Shown: positions 1 to 6,173, numbered from the stretch's first letter. The stretch: DNA of 7,100 nucleotides from an uncultured Akkermansia sp. (GCA_904502165.1 CAJGDB010000093.1:1-7100), one strand, 5' to 3'. Translations and numbers: made by a program. The notes: generated by a model from the sequence alone, not told the origin.

Positions 1-8
1 AACCTTCC

Positions 9-40
9 ACCTCTCCATGGCTTTCCATGGAGAGGTTTTT
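9..40 (+). terminator. Rho-independent terminator of a gene left of the window
   Basis: A perfect 12-bp stem (ACCTCTCCATGG at 9-20 pairing with CCATGGAGAGGT at 25-36) closes a CTTT tetraloop and runs into a T-tract at 36-40. The T-tract is only on the + side, so this ends a + strand transcript whose gene lies off the left edge. It should insulate the leu operon from upstream transcription. Confidence 0.88.
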
Positions 41-132
41 CGCTTATTTGCGATTCGATTACCTACACATAATTACGCACACAATCGAAAATACAAAACA
101 TTATCAGGCAAAGAAATAAAAAGCAAGAGATA

Positions 133-147
133 CGGATTTAAAATCCG
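133..147. repeat. 15-bp palindrome resembling a tRNA-Leu(UAA) anticodon arm
   Basis: CGGATTT-A-AAATCCG is a perfect 7-bp inverted repeat around a single A. Read as RNA, CGGA-TTTAAAA-TCCG has the loop of tRNA-Leu(UAA), with UAA centred in a 7-base loop. No acceptor stem, D-arm or T-arm (GTTCRA) can be found at the right distances, so it is not a functional tRNA gene. It may be an operator, a tRNA fragment or chance. Confidence 0.4.
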
Positions 148-323
148 CAGTCAAGCAAAAATAACATATTGATGTTGATAGAGTACGACAAAAGGAAACC
201 AACCTCACATAAAAAAGCTGATGAGCATAAATTTCGAGTGCAACACAGCGGAAGCCGAATCCTATATCTGCATTCTGCCTTTTGACCTCTTCGTTCTGCG
301 TTCCTTCGCGGCTTGTGTCATAG

Positions 324-338
324 CACGCATTCTGCGTG
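324..338. promoter_or_regulatory. Dyad CACGCA-N3-TGCGTG just upstream of the leuC -35 box
   Basis: A perfect 6-bp inverted repeat with a TTC centre ends about 10 bases before the -35 hexamer at 349-354. The same half-site core (ACGCA/TGCGT) recurs at 297-301 and 352-356, so a repeated binding site is possible. The position suits an activator or repressor site. No regulator can be assigned from the sequence; the DeoR-type gene at the end of the operon is only one candidate. Confidence 0.35.
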
Positions 339-348
339 TCTTGACTAC

Positions 349-377
349 TTGACGCACACGCGCGCCTGTGCTACATT
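349..377 (+). promoter_or_regulatory. Sigma70-type promoter of the leuC operon
   Basis: The -35 box TTGACG (349-354) and the -10 box TACATT (372-377) are separated by exactly 17 bases. The predicted transcription start is about 384, leaving a leader of only about 11 bases before the leuC ATG at 395. A second TTGAC sits 8 bases upstream (341-345) but has no -10 at usable spacing. The spacer itself is an inverted repeat, GCACA (354-358) with TGTGC (367-371), which could bind a regulator directly over the promoter. This placement also argues against translation from the GTG at 368, which would lie upstream of the transcript. Confidence 0.62.
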
Positions 378-394
378 GGCAGATAAGCACAACT

Positions 395-1807
395 ATGGGT
401 AAGACATTATACCAAAAAGTATGGGATGCTCACACGGTTGGGATTCTACCGGATGGGCGCACACAGCTGTTCATTGCCACCATGTACCTGCACGAGGTAA
501 CCTCTCCGCAGGCGTTTGCCATGCTGCGTGAGCTGGGGCTGCCCGTGCTGCACCCGGAGCGTCTCTTTGCCACGGTGGACCACATCATCCCCACCGATAA
601 CCAGTGCGAACCCTTTGCTGACCCCCACGCCGCTGCCATGCTCAACGAACTGCGCCGCAACTGCCGGGAGAACAACATACGCTTGTTCGACCTCGCCAGC
701 GGCCGCCAGGGCATTGTGCACATGGTCGGGCCGGAGCTGGGCATCACCCAGCCGGGCATGACGATTGTGTGCGGCGATTCCCACACCGCCACCCACGGGG
801 CCGTCGGCAGCATTGCCATGGGCATCGGTACCACCCAGGTGCGCGATGTTCTGGCCACACAGACCCTGGCCATGAGCCCGCTGAAAGTACGCAACGTGCG
901 GGTGGAGGGCACCTTGCGCCCCGGCGTGACAGCCAAGGATGTGGCTCTCCACATCATCGGCAAACTGGGAGCCAACGGCGGCCTGGGCTACGCCTATGAA
1001 TTCGGCGGCAGCGCCATTGAAGCCATGGATATGGATGGCCGCCTGACGCTCTGCAACCTTGCCATCGAAGGTGCCGCCCGCTGCGGCTATATCAACCCGG
1101 ACGAAACCACCTTCGAATACCTGAAGAGCCGCCCCTACGCCCCCAAGGGCGCCGAATGGGATGCTGCTGTGGAGCGATGGAAGAACTTTGCCTCTGATGC
1201 CGATGCCGTGTATGATGATGTTGTCATCATCCCTGCCGAAGAAATTGAGCCCACCGTCACCTGGGGCATCTCCCCGGATATGAATATCGGAATCGGTGGC
1301 AGCGTTCCCGTCCCGGAGGATGCCCGGGATGACGAAGGACGCAAGGCATACACCACCGCGCTGGAATACATGAAACTTACCCCCGGCCAGCCCATCAAGG
1401 GACTGCCGGTGGATGTGGTGTTCATCGGTTCCTGTACCAACGGCCACATTACCGACTTCCGCGCCGTAGCCCCCTATCTGAAAGGCCGCAAGGTAAAGCC
1501 GGGCATCAAGGCCCTGGCCGTGCCGGGTTCCCAGATGACCGCTATGCAGTGCGAGGAGGAAGGCATTGCCCGGATATTCCGTGAGGCCGGCTTCGAATGG
1601 CGCCTGCCCGGGTGCTCCATGTGCCTGGCCATGAACCCGGATAAACTGGTAGGCGACCAGATATGCGCCAGCACCAGCAACCGCAATTTCAAGGGCCGCC
1701 AGGGCAGCCCCACAGGCCGCACCCTGCTCATGAGCCCCATCATGGCCGCGGCGGCTGCCATTACCGGCTGCGTGGCCGATGCCCGCGAAGTATTCGGTAT
1801 TCAGTAA
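395..1807 (+). CDS. leuC: 3-isopropylmalate dehydratase, large subunit
   Basis: LeuC, with LeuD, converts 2-isopropylmalate to 3-isopropylmalate in cytoplasmic leucine biosynthesis. The 470-residue protein is close to the 466 residues of E. coli LeuC and colinear with it. The N-terminus GKTLYQKVWDAHTV is typical, and LHEVTSPQAF is at 32-41. The aconitase-type motif TIVCGDSHTATHGA is at 123-136. The three 4Fe-4S ligands are Cys347 (GSCTNG), Cys407 and Cys410 (PGCSMC), matching the E. coli positions. CASTSNRNFKGRQG at 424-437 and the Met/Ala-rich C-terminus are also conserved. I chose ATG 395 because family members begin here and an in-frame GTG at 368 falls inside the promoter. There is no Shine-Dalgarno sequence. 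It is the first gene of a probable four-gene operon. Assignment is secure; homoaconitase is unlikely given the close match to bacterial LeuC. Confidence 0.97.
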   Translation: MGKTLYQKVWDAHTVGILPDGRTQLFIATMYLHEVTSPQAFAMLRELGLPVLHPERLFATVDHIIPTDNQCEPFADPHAAAMLNELRRNCRENNIRLFDLASGRQGIVHMVGPELGITQPGMTIVCGDSHTATHGAVGSIAMGIGTTQVRDVLATQTLAMSPLKVRNVRVEGTLRPGVTAKDVALHIIGKLGANGGLGYAYEFGGSAIEAMDMDGRLTLCNLAIEGAARCGYINPDETTFEYLKSRPYAPKGAEWDAAVERWKNFASDADAVYDDVVIIPAEEIEPTVTWGISPDMNIGIGGSVPVPEDARDDEGRKAYTTALEYMKLTPGQPIKGLPVDVVFIGSCTNGHITDFRAVAPYLKGRKVKPGIKALAVPGSQMTAMQCEEEGIARIFREAGFEWRLPGCSMCLAMNPDKLVGDQICASTSNRNFKGRQGSPTGRTLLMSPIMAAAAAITGCVADAREVFGIQ

Positions 1808-1830
1808 CCCCATAACTTTTCAGACCAGAT

Positions 1831-2436
1831 ATGCCTCTTACCAGGATTACCAGTATCAGCGGCAAGGCTGTCCCCGTGGCCGGGGCAGATATGGATACAG
1901 ACCGCATCATCCCCGCGCGCTTCCTCAAGTGCATCACCTTCGATGAACTGGCCGGCACCATGTTCTACGATGAACGCTTCAACGCCGATGGCAGCTCAAA
2001 AGGCCACCCTATCGATGCCCCCTGCCACGCCGGAGCCTGCATCATTCTCGGTGGTGAGAACTTCGGCTGCGGTTCCTCGCGCGAGCATGCACCGCAGGCT
2101 ATCAAACGCAGCGGCGTGCAGGCCATTGTGGCAGAATCCTTTGCTGAAATCTTCTTCGGCAACAGTGTCGGCATCGGCCTTCCCTGCGTGCAGGCCAGCC
2201 GCGAATCGCTGGCCCGGGCCATGGAAATCACGGCGGCGGAACCGGATACCCAATGGACGATTGACCTGGCAGAAATGACGCTCAGCTGCCCGGCGGCAAG
2301 TTTCCTGCTCAGCATGCCGGCAGAGCCCCGCGAGGCGCTCATGCAAGGCAAGTGGGATGCCGTGGTAGAGCTCATGAATGCACCCGAAGCCGTGGCTGCA
2401 CTGGCCGCCAGCCTGCCAGCCCCCAGCAGCAACTAA
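1831..2436 (+). CDS. leuD: 3-isopropylmalate dehydratase, small subunit
   Basis: LeuD is the swivel-domain partner of LeuC in isopropylmalate isomerase. It is 201 residues, the same length as E. coli LeuD. Diagnostic motifs are MDTDRIIPARFLK (21-33) and GGENFGCGSSREHAP (74-88), followed by the AESFAEIFFGNS segment (101-112). The C-terminal tail GKWDAVVELMNAPEAVAALAASLP has the WDA pattern seen in many bacterial LeuD proteins rather than the E. coli ending. It starts 23 bases after leuC, without a recognisable Shine-Dalgarno sequence, so it is probably cotranscribed with leuC. Nothing is truncated. The stop is followed at once by a run of nine C. Confidence 0.96.
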   Translation: MPLTRITSISGKAVPVAGADMDTDRIIPARFLKCITFDELAGTMFYDERFNADGSSKGHPIDAPCHAGACIILGGENFGCGSSREHAPQAIKRSGVQAIVAESFAEIFFGNSVGIGLPCVQASRESLARAMEITAAEPDTQWTIDLAEMTLSCPAASFLLSMPAEPREALMQGKWDAVVELMNAPEAVAALAASLPAPSSN

Positions 2437-2437
2437 T

Positions 2438-2446
2438 CCCCCCCCC
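2438..2446 (+). repeat. C9 homopolymer in the leuD-downstream junction
   Basis: Nine consecutive C follow the leuD stop codon directly (TAAT then C9). The rest of the 31-base junction is also C-rich. Homopolymers of this length can slip in replication, but this one lies outside both reading frames, so a length change would alter only the spacing between leuD and the next start codon. Confidence 0.9.
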
Positions 2447-2467
2447 TTTCACCACCCCCGGTTCCCC

Positions 2468-3580
2468 ATGCTCGCGCTCATCACACCCCTGATTACCCAT
2501 GGTGTTATTGATAACACCACGCGTGGAGTCACGCACCTCACCCTGTGGGGTATAGATAGCGGCGAGCCCATCGACTTCATTCTGGAAGGGAACTGCCTGC
2601 GCGACATTGCCGGCTGCCGGGTTGCCTTCACCAACCGCCACCCTGCCGCCCGCCAGCAGGCTCCCCACCCGGTGCTGGAGCGCATCCGCAGCCACTCCCA
2701 GGGCATGGTCCAGACGGGTGATATCACGCTTTCCCGCCGAGTGCCGGAGCAGGATAACCGCCGGGCCTGGTGCAACCTGCTCTCCATTGAGCTCTTCGTG
2801 CAGCGCGATACCCGCCTGCTGATTGAAACGGCAGATTTTGACTACGACCTCTCCCTGCCCCAGTGGGAAATGAGCTGGCAGGAAGCCAACACCCAGGCTT
2901 TCCTGAACATGGAAGCCCTGCGCGACCACGTAGTCTGCAATGTATCCAGATTCCAAGGGCCCGCCCTGCAGCTGATTCAGGAGGAAAAACTGCCCAGCTG
3001 CTCCTGGGATACCCGCCTGAACCGGGCAGAGGCCTACATGGCCATTCACCCCACCATCCGCAGTAAATACTGCTATGAAATCAACGGGCAGATGTCGGAA
3101 GCCTATGTCATGGACCGCACCGACCTGCTCAACCAGATGGCCGCAGAAGATGAAGCCCACATGCCGCCGGCCAGCGATGCTGAGCATGAGTGGGATGTAC
3201 TGGACTTTGTGCATCCGGACCATGCCCGGGCGGTAAAGAAAGCCATGCACCACCCCTTGTTCCAGGAGACCTCGCGGCTCACCATGTTGGTACAGAAGCA
3301 TGTGATGGTGCGCGAAAACGCCAGTAACCCGGAGGCAGAGGCATTTGTGAAACGCTACGCCGGGGTGGTCTCCTACATTCTGGCCACCATTCTGCTGACC
3401 CGCCAGTCCTCCTTCCCGGTGGATCTGGCCTGCCGCCGTGTGCAGATTGTACACCGCCACATCGGCGAGCTGTGCAGCCATTGCAGCAAGGTGGATGCCA
3501 GCATTGCCGCCGTATTCCGGGAGGCCGCCGCCCTGCTCATCAGCAAGTTGGATGACTTCGCCTCCACCTTCCAGCATTAA
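2468..3580 (+). CDS. Conserved-looking protein of unknown function in the leu operon
   Basis: I cannot name this 370-residue protein. It has no signal peptide; the only hydrophobic stretch (about 298-311) looks like a buried helix, so it is probably cytoplasmic. The N-terminal part (1-125) looks beta-rich and carries HGVIDNTTRG (11-20) and GNCLRDIAGCRVAFTN (41-56). The pattern resembles uncharacterised proteins I associate with Verrucomicrobia and Planctomycetes, from memory and unverified. The middle (about 126-215) is mixed, and 250-370 is mainly helical. There are nine Cys; His329, His331, Cys336, His338 and Cys339 cluster near the C-terminus. The frame is open upstream into leuD (from 2378), but ATG 2468 is the first start after the leuD stop and leads into the patterned N-terminus. 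Codon use matches leuC/leuD, and it lies 31 bases after leuD and 8 before the regulator. A leucine-related role is only a guess from context. Confidence 0.85.
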   Translation: MLALITPLITHGVIDNTTRGVTHLTLWGIDSGEPIDFILEGNCLRDIAGCRVAFTNRHPAARQQAPHPVLERIRSHSQGMVQTGDITLSRRVPEQDNRRAWCNLLSIELFVQRDTRLLIETADFDYDLSLPQWEMSWQEANTQAFLNMEALRDHVVCNVSRFQGPALQLIQEEKLPSCSWDTRLNRAEAYMAIHPTIRSKYCYEINGQMSEAYVMDRTDLLNQMAAEDEAHMPPASDAEHEWDVLDFVHPDHARAVKKAMHHPLFQETSRLTMLVQKHVMVRENASNPEAEAFVKRYAGVVSYILATILLTRQSSFPVDLACRRVQIVHRHIGELCSHCSKVDASIAAVFREAAALLISKLDDFASTFQH

Positions 3581-3588
3581 ATCCCCCC

Positions 3589-4359
3589 ATGTATGTGGCT
3601 CAGGAAAGACGCGCCTACATCCTGCGGCTGCTCCAGCAGCGCGGCAGCATCCGCTCTGCTGCACTGGCTCGTGAACTGGGCGTGACCGATGAAACCATCC
3701 GCACCGACCTGGTTGACATGCAGGCCCAGGGCCTGCTGAAGCGCGTGCATGGCGGTGCCCGCTATATTCTGCCCCAGCAGGGGCATGATTCTGCCTTCCG
3801 CCCGGATTGCCAGCTGGTAGCGCCAGCCCTGGACTTCATTGAGGAAGGCATGCGCGTCTACCTGGATGCCGGTGCACTTTCACTGGTTCTGGTCAGCCAG
3901 CTGGCAGACCGGCCCTGCACACTCATCACCCCGGCCCTGGAGCTGCTTTCCAGCCTGACGGCCGCCTCCCTGCCGCACCGGATTATCTGCCCCGGTGGTA
4001 TGCTGGACAAGGAAAGCGGCCTGCTGGAAAGCCATGACGCGCTGGAGATGCTGAAAACCACATGGCAGCCGGATGTAGCCATTCTCAGTCCCCCTGCACT
4101 GCGGCGCGATGTGGCCGCCTACCGCAGCACCATCCGCGCGGCATGGGCCCGCGCCGCCGCCGAATCTGCCCGCAAGCTCATTCTCATCACCCCGGCAGAG
4201 GCGCTCTATGCCCACGCGCCCCACGCATTCCCCCTGCCGCAGGAAAACACCATCATTACCGAAAACAACCTGCCTGCCAATTTCAACCATCCCGATACCA
4301 TCCTCATTCCGTACATATCGGCTGAGGATCTGCTGCAGGCAGACTCATTTGACTATTGA
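3589..4359 (+). CDS. DeoR/GlpR-family transcriptional regulator, atypical effector domain
   Basis: The 256-residue length is normal for DeoR-family repressors. The N-terminal winged helix-turn-helix is clear: ERRAYILRLLQQRGSIRSAA, then LARELGVTDETIRTDL (26-41), then LLKRVHGGARYI (49-60). The C-terminal half has the DeoRC layout, a sugar-phosphate-isomerase-like fold: VYLDAGALS at 90-98, IICPGGMLD at 132-140, VAILSPPAL at 163-171, RKLILITP at 195-202 and IITENN at 222-227. However, positions that usually read D(S/A)GTT and GADGID are changed (DAGALS, LSPPAL), so the usual phosphorylated-sugar pocket is probably not intact. The ATG follows a C6 run 8 bases after the previous stop, making this the last gene of the leu operon. 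It might autoregulate the operon; its ligand and target are unknown. Confidence 0.88.
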   Translation: MYVAQERRAYILRLLQQRGSIRSAALARELGVTDETIRTDLVDMQAQGLLKRVHGGARYILPQQGHDSAFRPDCQLVAPALDFIEEGMRVYLDAGALSLVLVSQLADRPCTLITPALELLSSLTAASLPHRIICPGGMLDKESGLLESHDALEMLKTTWQPDVAILSPPALRRDVAAYRSTIRAAWARAAAESARKLILITPAEALYAHAPHAFPLPQENTIITENNLPANFNHPDTILIPYISAEDLLQADSFDY

Positions 4360-4384
4360 TGCAAGCGGCCGTTGGAAGCACCGC

Positions 4385-4420
4385 AAAAAATCCCCTGGCC
4401 GCATAACGCGAACCAGGGGA
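4385..4420 (-). terminator. Rho-independent terminator of the lipoprotein gene
   Basis: An 8-bp perfect stem, TCCCCTGG (4391-4398) with CCAGGGGA (4413-4420), encloses a 14-base loop. On the - strand it is followed by six T (4390 down to 4385), 27 bases past the lipoprotein stop. On the + strand no T-tract follows, so it is probably weak or inactive for the convergent leu operon, for which I see no separate terminator. Confidence 0.8.
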
Positions 4421-4446
4421 AAAGGCATTACAGACAAACAGGCAGA

Positions 4447-4938
4447 TTACTGCTGATTGGCAGCCTTGGCGGCCTTGTACTGCTCCACCATACCCTGCAG
4501 AACCTTACCGGTCTGGGTGCGGGGCTGATAAGTCTGGGTTGTGGTGCTGGTGGTCGTAGAAGCAGACGGCAGGGTCTGGGCGGTGGTGCCGTTAGCCGTT
4601 GCCTTGTTAAGGAGGTCCTGGAGCTTGTTCACCAGGCTTGAACCCACAGAATCCTTGAGGCAGTCGCGATACAGCTTGCTGGTCTTCCAGTTGTCGAAGT
4701 TGAAGCGGGCACTGTCAGGCAGGGCATTCTCGCTCTTCAGCACGCGGTAGCGGGTATAGCCACGCACAAAGTAATCGTACTCCGTGTCAGAGCCGTAATA
4801 CTTCATATCGGTCAGCTCGCTGGTGTTCATGGCCGTAGCCAGGGTGGGAGTGAGCAGCTCAGAGCGGCTCACGGTCTTGACCGCGCAGGAGCTGAGCCCC
4901 AGGGCGAGCAGCATAATGGCAGGAATCAGTTTCTTCAT
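4447..4938 (-). CDS. Small putative lipoprotein of unknown function
   Basis: This is a 163-residue protein with a type II signal peptide: MKK, a hydrophobic stretch (4-15), then lipobox LSSC with the lipidated Cys at 18. The next residues are Ala-Val, with no Asp at +2, so outer-membrane sorting is plausible in a Gram-negative cell. The mature part has a Tyr/Asp-rich section (KYYGSDTEYDYFVRGYTRYRV, split at 46-65 and 66), a helical section around 95-113, a Thr/Ser/Gln-rich linker (115-143) and a basic C-terminal helix. I recognise no domain. It starts 34 bases after the membrane-protein gene, so it may be cotranscribed; TATAAA at 4943-4948 just before the ATG may also give it its own start. 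There is no Shine-Dalgarno sequence. A terminator follows. Confidence 0.85.
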   Translation of the reverse strand: MKKLIPAIMLLALGLSSCAVKTVSRSELLTPTLATAMNTSELTDMKYYGSDTEYDYFVRGYTRYRVLKSENALPDSARFNFDNWKTSKLYRDCLKDSVGSSLVNKLQDLLNKATANGTTAQTLPSASTTTSTTTQTYQPRTQTGKVLQGMVEQYKAAKAANQQ

Positions 4939-4972
4939 GTTATTTATACAGTTTGGATTGCGATGAAAAGAA

Positions 4973-6118
4973 TCAGAACATGGTGTAGAGCACGTAAATC
5001 CAATGGGCTACAACGGCCGCGCAGATACCGCCGATGGTGTGTGCCCAGATAGCTTTGGAGGTCAGCTGGCGGTAACCCAGGGTATCGAGCATGGCTGTAT
5101 GCGTGCTCAGATAGCCGCTCCAGCACATGCCAATGGCGGTGAACACGGCAATGGCATTACCATCGAGCCAGCCCGCCTTCAGGAAGCCGGGAATCAGCCC
5201 CAGCGCTGCGCCCACAGCCCCCAGGGCCGTAATCGGGAAAGCTATGAGGTGCGGATCCTGGAAACCGAACAGCCATTCAAACACAACGCTGCATTTGGCA
5301 CCAATCCAGGGCAGGAGCTCCACACCCTCGTAGGCGGCACCGGTGAAATCACCCCCCGCAGAGGGTCCGAAGGTAAGCAGCATCACCAGGGTGGAAATAA
5401 TCAGCACACCGGGAATGATGGCCAGGCCCACATCCACACCAGTACGGCCGCCATCGAGCAGGGAATCCAGAATGCGCTGGAACAGGGGCTTGGTGTATTC
5501 CTCCACCTTGGCTGCTGCGAGTTCTGCCGGTTCGCAGGCATCTTCCACCGCAAACTCCGGCAGTTTCTTCAGAATGAAGCGCTGCATGAGGCGCGTGGAA
5601 ACAATGCAGCCACAGCAGGCCCCGAAGAACCCTATGAAGGGTTCGGCATAGAACCCCTGCCCCACCATGAACACAATCACCAGCAGGCCCATACCGAAAG
5701 CGGTGCCGAAGTTGGTGAGCGAGATAAACTGGTATTTCTTGAAATAGGAGCTGAAGCGCTTATCCTGCGCCAGGGCAATAATAGCAGGGTTGTCCGAAAG
5801 GAAGGTCAGTACTGCCCCCAGAGATGCCACTCCGGGCAGGTTGAAAAGCGGGCGCATGAGCGGGCGCAGCAGTTTCTCAAGCAGGCTCACCACACCGAAC
5901 TCCACAAACAGACGACCAAGAGCACCGGTGATGACGCAGATAGCCATGAGGTAGAAGACGGTATTGAGCAACAGGTCGTGTGCCGTCTTCATGATGGTGT
6001 TGAGCATCTGCGGAGTCCCCATCTGGGAGGCCAGATACCCGAACAGGCAGAAAACCACCACCAGGCAGATAACGCCCTTGGGTATTGCATGATGAATCTT
6101 GCGAAGAATGTCTTTCAT
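4973..6118 (-). CDS. Polytopic membrane protein, nucleoside-recognition/gate-domain type
   Basis: This 381-residue inner-membrane protein has about eight or nine hydrophobic segments (roughly 14-30, 48-68, 98-116, 136-152, 158-176, 226-250, 292-312, 322-340, 358-377). A charged cytoplasmic-type loop lies at 178-222. Conserved-looking features are TFLSDNPAIIALAQDKRF (105-122), the repeated gate-like pattern around GALGRLFVEFGVVSLLEKLL (65-84), IIPGVLIISTLVMLLTFGP (234-252) and GMCWSGYLSTHTAMLDTLGY (330-349). I assign it to the gate-domain group (nucleoside recognition, PF07670-like), close to clostridial CD0519/CD1768-type proteins, from memory. The substrate is unknown. The ATG at 6118 directly follows the T-tract of the speA terminator, and its predicted promoter overlaps that terminator. 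An in-frame Met at residue 33 would remove the first membrane segment, so the upstream start is preferred. Confidence 0.82.
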   Translation of the reverse strand: MKDILRKIHHAIPKGVICLVVVFCLFGYLASQMGTPQMLNTIMKTAHDLLLNTVFYLMAICVITGALGRLFVEFGVVSLLEKLLRPLMRPLFNLPGVASLGAVLTFLSDNPAIIALAQDKRFSSYFKKYQFISLTNFGTAFGMGLLVIVFMVGQGFYAEPFIGFFGACCGCIVSTRLMQRFILKKLPEFAVEDACEPAELAAAKVEEYTKPLFQRILDSLLDGGRTGVDVGLAIIPGVLIISTLVMLLTFGPSAGGDFTGAAYEGVELLPWIGAKCSVVFEWLFGFQDPHLIAFPITALGAVGAALGLIPGFLKAGWLDGNAIAVFTAIGMCWSGYLSTHTAMLDTLGYRQLTSKAIWAHTIGGICAAVVAHWIYVLYTMF

Positions 6119-6147
6119 AAAAAAAGCCCCGGTTTGTGACGGGGCTT
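6119..6147 (-). terminator. Rho-independent terminator of speA, abutting the next ATG
   Basis: On the - strand, AAGCCCCG and CGGGGCTT (6140-6147 and 6124-6131) form a perfect 8-bp stem with an 8-base loop, followed by T-tract down to 6119. The very next base is the A of the ATG of the membrane-protein gene (6118). The + strand has no equivalent T-tract. It lies about 80 bases after the speA stop. Confidence 0.8.
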
Positions 6148-6173
6148 ATACCACAGGCCTATACTCTGTGCAA
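6145..6173 (-). promoter_or_regulatory. Sigma70-type promoter of the membrane-protein gene
   Basis: On the - strand the -35 box TTGCAC (6173-6168) and the -10 box TATAAG (6150-6145) are exactly 17 bases apart. The predicted start is near 6137-6139, inside the loop of the speA terminator, giving a leader of about 20 bases that contains only one arm of the hairpin. A 17-bp dyad, TACTCT-N5-AGAGTA (6162-6178), covers the -35 box, and CACAG-N9-CTGTG (6152-6170) lies over the spacer. Confidence 0.58.

Larger units (their letters stand above)
41..348. other. Non-coding intergenic region upstream of leuC
   Basis: This stretch of about 300 bases has no convincing gene. Positions 41-235 are A-rich and clearly lower in GC than the flanking genes; 240-348 is mixed. 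It contains a 15-bp palindrome at 133-147, a 37-codon open frame at 172-285 that I do not believe is a gene, an 8-base direct repeat CATTCTGC at 271-278 and 328-335, and several ACGCA/TGCGT pentamers (75-79, 297-301, 325-329, 333-337). The region near 297-348 lies just upstream of the leuC promoter and is the natural place for regulator binding. No second promoter with good -35 and -10 boxes was found by eye. Confidence 0.6.

Noticed and set aside
105..192. tRNA-Leu gene around the 133-147 palindrome
   Set aside because: No acceptor stem, D-arm or GTTCRA T-loop can be placed at the required distances, so only the anticodon-arm likeness remains.
172..285. 37-codon open frame that could be a leucine leader peptide
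   Set aside because: It has only three scattered Leu codons, no Shine-Dalgarno sequence, no terminator/antiterminator hairpin after it, and lies upstream of the predicted promoter.
368..394. Upstream GTG start for leuC adding nine residues
   Set aside because: The GTG lies before the predicted -10 box and transcription start, and LeuC proteins normally begin at the ATG at 395.
446..1813. 455-codon open frame antisense to leuC
   Set aside because: Its sequence is Gly/Ala/His-rich low-information protein produced by the codon bias of leuC on the other strand; it has no recognisable domain, and leuC is secure.
2378..2467. N-terminal extension of the unknown protein overlapping leuD
   Set aside because: The extra 30 residues are Pro-rich and translate the C-rich junction in another frame; ATG 2468 leads directly into the structured N-terminus.
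2372..3664. 430-codon open frame antisense to the unknown gene
   Set aside because: It runs across leuD's end, the intergenic C9 tract and the start of the DeoR gene, and its composition looks like a codon-bias shadow; the + strand gene fits the operon layout.
4360..4446. Bidirectional terminator serving both convergent operons
   Set aside because: Only the - strand has a T-tract after the stem; on the + strand the stem is followed by AAAGG, so function for the leu operon is not supported.
5003..6139. 378-codon open frame antisense to the membrane protein
   Set aside because: The product is rich in Gln, His, Glu and Gly with no domain, while the - strand frame is a convincing polytopic membrane protein; this frame also runs into the terminator.
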